Of a DNA stretch of 6,497 nt, positions 5,123 to 6,497 are shown piece by piece. Positions within the stretch are counted from its first letter, which is position 1. Every line of letters begins with the position of its first letter. This DNA comes from Verrucomicrobiota bacterium. Its GTDB lineage: Bacteria; Verrucomicrobiota; Verrucomicrobiia; Opitutales; Opitutaceae. The stretch spans positions 1-6,497 of the forward strand of contig JAEYYL010000110.1 in NCBI GenBank assembly GCA_023430825.1, given 5' to 3'. Under the pieces are notes generated by a model. The model ran no database searches. It was not told the DNA's origin and saw only the letters and a list, made by a program, of their open reading frames with translations. A program made the translations under genes and the position numbers.

Positions 5123-6497
5123 ATGGCTACCCTCGACTGGATCATCGTTGGCGCATACTTCATTCTGCTGGTGGGCATCGTCCGCTGGTCTTCGCGACGG
5201 CAGGCGACCTCGACCGACTACTTCCTCGCCGGCCGCGAAATCGGCTGGTTCGTGGTCGGCTGTTCCCTGCTCGCCTCCAACATCGGCTCGGAACACATCG
5301 TCGGCCTCGCCGGCAACGGCGCGTCCAGCGGCATGGCCATGGCCCACTGGGAACTGCACGCGTGGATCATGCTGCTGCTCGGCTGGGTCTTCGTGCCGTT
5401 CTATTACCGCTCCGGCGTGTTCACCATGCCCGAGTTCCTCGAGCGCCGCTTCAACGCCCGCACGCGCTGGGCGCTCTCGATCGTCTCGCTCATCGCATAC
5501 GTCTTCACCAAGGTCTCCGTCACCGTTTACGCCGGCGCGATCGTGTTCCAGGCGCTGCTCCCCGACACCTTCGGCTCGCCGGAAAACGCCTTCTGGATCG
5601 GCGCCATCACGACCGTCGTCCTCACCGGCGTCTATACTGTATTCGGCGGCCTCCGCGCCGTCGTTTACACCGAGGTCGCCCAAACCGTCCTCCTCCTCGG
5701 CGGCTCGGTGTTCATCACGTTCTTCGCCCTCGGCAAACTCGGCGGCTGGGGCGAACTCCAGGCGACACTCGCCGCCGACCCCGCGCGCTTCGCGCTCTGG
5801 CGCCCGCTCTCCGATCCCGAGTTCCCCTGGCTCGGCGTGATGATCGCCTCACCCATCATCGGCATCTGGTATTGGTGCACCGACCAATACATCGTCCAAC
5901 GCACCCTCGCCGCGCGCAACCTCACCGAAGCCCGCCGCGGCGCGATCTTCGGCGGCTTCCTCAAGGTCCTTCCCGTTTTCCTGTTCCTCATCCCCGGCAT
6001 GATCGGCTTCGCCCTCCACCAAAAGGGCCTGCTGCCCCTCGTCACCGACGCGGCCGGCAACGTCCGCGGCGACGCCGTCTTCCCGACCATGGTCTCCACC
6101 CTCCTGCCCGAGGGTCTCCGCGGCATCGTCGTCGCCGGCCTGCTGTCCGCGCTGATGAGCTCCCTCGCCTCGCTGTTCAACTCCTGCGCCACGCTCTTCA
6201 CCGTCGACATCTACGCCAAGCTCCGCCCCGGCCGCCCCGACCGCGAACTCGTGCGCGTCGGCCGGATCGCGACCGGCGTCGTCGTATTCCTCGGCCTGCT
6301 CTGGATTCCCGTCATGCCGCTCGTCTCGAAAGGCGGCCTCTACGCCTACCTCCAATCCGTCCAGGGCTATCTCGCGCCGCCGATCACCGCCGTGTTCCTC
6401 CTCGGCCTCTTCGTCAAACGCATCAACGCCCGCGGCGCGTTCACCGGTCTCCTCGTCGGCTTCATCCTCGGCCTCACTAAACTCATCGTGCAGGCCC
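5123..6497 (+). CDS. SGLT-like sodium:sugar symporter (SSS family), 3' end outside window
   Basis: 458 residues are visible, without a stop; SSS/SGLT proteins usually run to about 500-660 residues and 14 helices, so the last helices are missing. It imports a sugar together with Na+ across the inner membrane. Strong SGLT signatures include ASNIGSEHIVGLAG (51-64), YTVFGGLRAVVYTE (171-184), GIWYWCTDQYIVQR (247-260), FLKVLPVFLFLIPGM (279-293), LMSSLASLFNSCATLFTVDIY (from 344) and YLQSVQGYLAPP (409-420). By remembered alignment to human SGLT1, the sugar-contact residues N78, H83, E102, Y290, W291, K321 and Q457 correspond to N53, H58, E77, Y250, W251, K281 and Q411. The Na2-site residues A76, I79, S392 and S393 correspond to A51, I54, S346 and S347, with S389 replaced by A343. 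SGLT1 D204 (second Na+ site) corresponds to Glu184. A hexose such as glucose or galactose is the leading substrate guess. It is divergent from the GH43 gene, implying joint use. An inositol or other polyol remains possible. Confidence 0.92.
   Translation, partial: MATLDWIIVGAYFILLVGIVRWSSRRQATSTDYFLAGREIGWFVVGCSLLASNIGSEHIVGLAGNGASSGMAMAHWELHAWIMLLLGWVFVPFYYRSGVFTMPEFLERRFNARTRWALSIVSLIAYVFTKVSVTVYAGAIVFQALLPDTFGSPENAFWIGAITTVVLTGVYTVFGGLRAVVYTEVAQTVLLLGGSVFITFFALGKLGGWGELQATLAADPARFALWRPLSDPEFPWLGVMIASPIIGIWYWCTDQYIVQRTLAARNLTEARRGAIFGGFLKVLPVFLFLIPGMIGFALHQKGLLPLVTDAAGNVRGDAVFPTMVSTLLPEGLRGIVVAGLLSALMSSLASLFNSCATLFTVDIYAKLRPGRPDRELVRVGRIATGVVVFLGLLWIPVMPLVSKGGLYAYLQSVQGYLAPPITAVFLLGLFVKRINARGAFTGLLVGFILGLTKLIVQA

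Noticed and set aside
5362..6480. 372-residue open frame inside the symporter
   Set aside because: It is an Arg/Pro/His-rich shifted reading of the symporter, whose true frame is open from 5123 to the window end.
1..6497. tRNA, rRNA, CRISPR, insertion sequence or phage features
   Set aside because: I saw no cloverleaf-like sequence, no regularly spaced direct repeats, no transposase or integrase motifs and no flanking duplications by eye.

Overview
The window is a GC-rich bacterial chromosomal segment with five protein-coding genes. It shows no RNA genes, mobile elements, CRISPR arrays or phage genes that I can recognise. Gene content (an Rnk-type RNA polymerase-binding protein, a CPA2 antiporter, a GH43 glycosidase and an SGLT-type sodium/sugar symporter), high GC and mostly Shine-Dalgarno-poor leaders would fit a polysaccharide-degrading Verrucomicrobiota bacterium such as an Opitutaceae member. 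That placement rests on general resemblance only and is tentative.

Layout: (1) 1-498, minus strand: rnk, with a hairpin beyond its stop at the window edge. (2) 499-894: a 396-base non-coding stretch upstream of rnk and downstream of the next gene. (3) 895-1239, minus strand: a small single-domain cupin that has lost most of the usual metal ligands. (4) 1240-1613: a 374-base divergent intergenic region. (5) 1614-3899, plus strand: a large CPA2-type cation:proton antiporter with an extra membrane block and two tandem RCK_C (TrkA-C) domains. (6) Only 24 bases separate it from a convergent GH43 glycoside hydrolase (3924-4883, minus strand). (7) 4884-5122: a 239-base divergent promoter region with several inverted repeats. 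(8) 5123 to the window end, plus strand: an SGLT-like Na+/sugar symporter whose 3' end lies outside the window.

Functionally, the right half looks like a small carbohydrate-use unit. A cytoplasmic (signal-less) GH43 enzyme is divergently transcribed from a sodium-coupled sugar importer, so the transporter could bring in a sugar or short glycoside that the enzyme processes. The left half is housekeeping and stress related (transcription modulation, ion and pH homeostasis), with no visible functional link to the right half. I found no convincing undescribed multi-gene system. The most useful leads are the full conservation of SGLT1 sugar-site residues in the symporter, the unusual antiporter architecture, the degenerate cupin, and the symmetrical sequences in the GH43/symporter control region.
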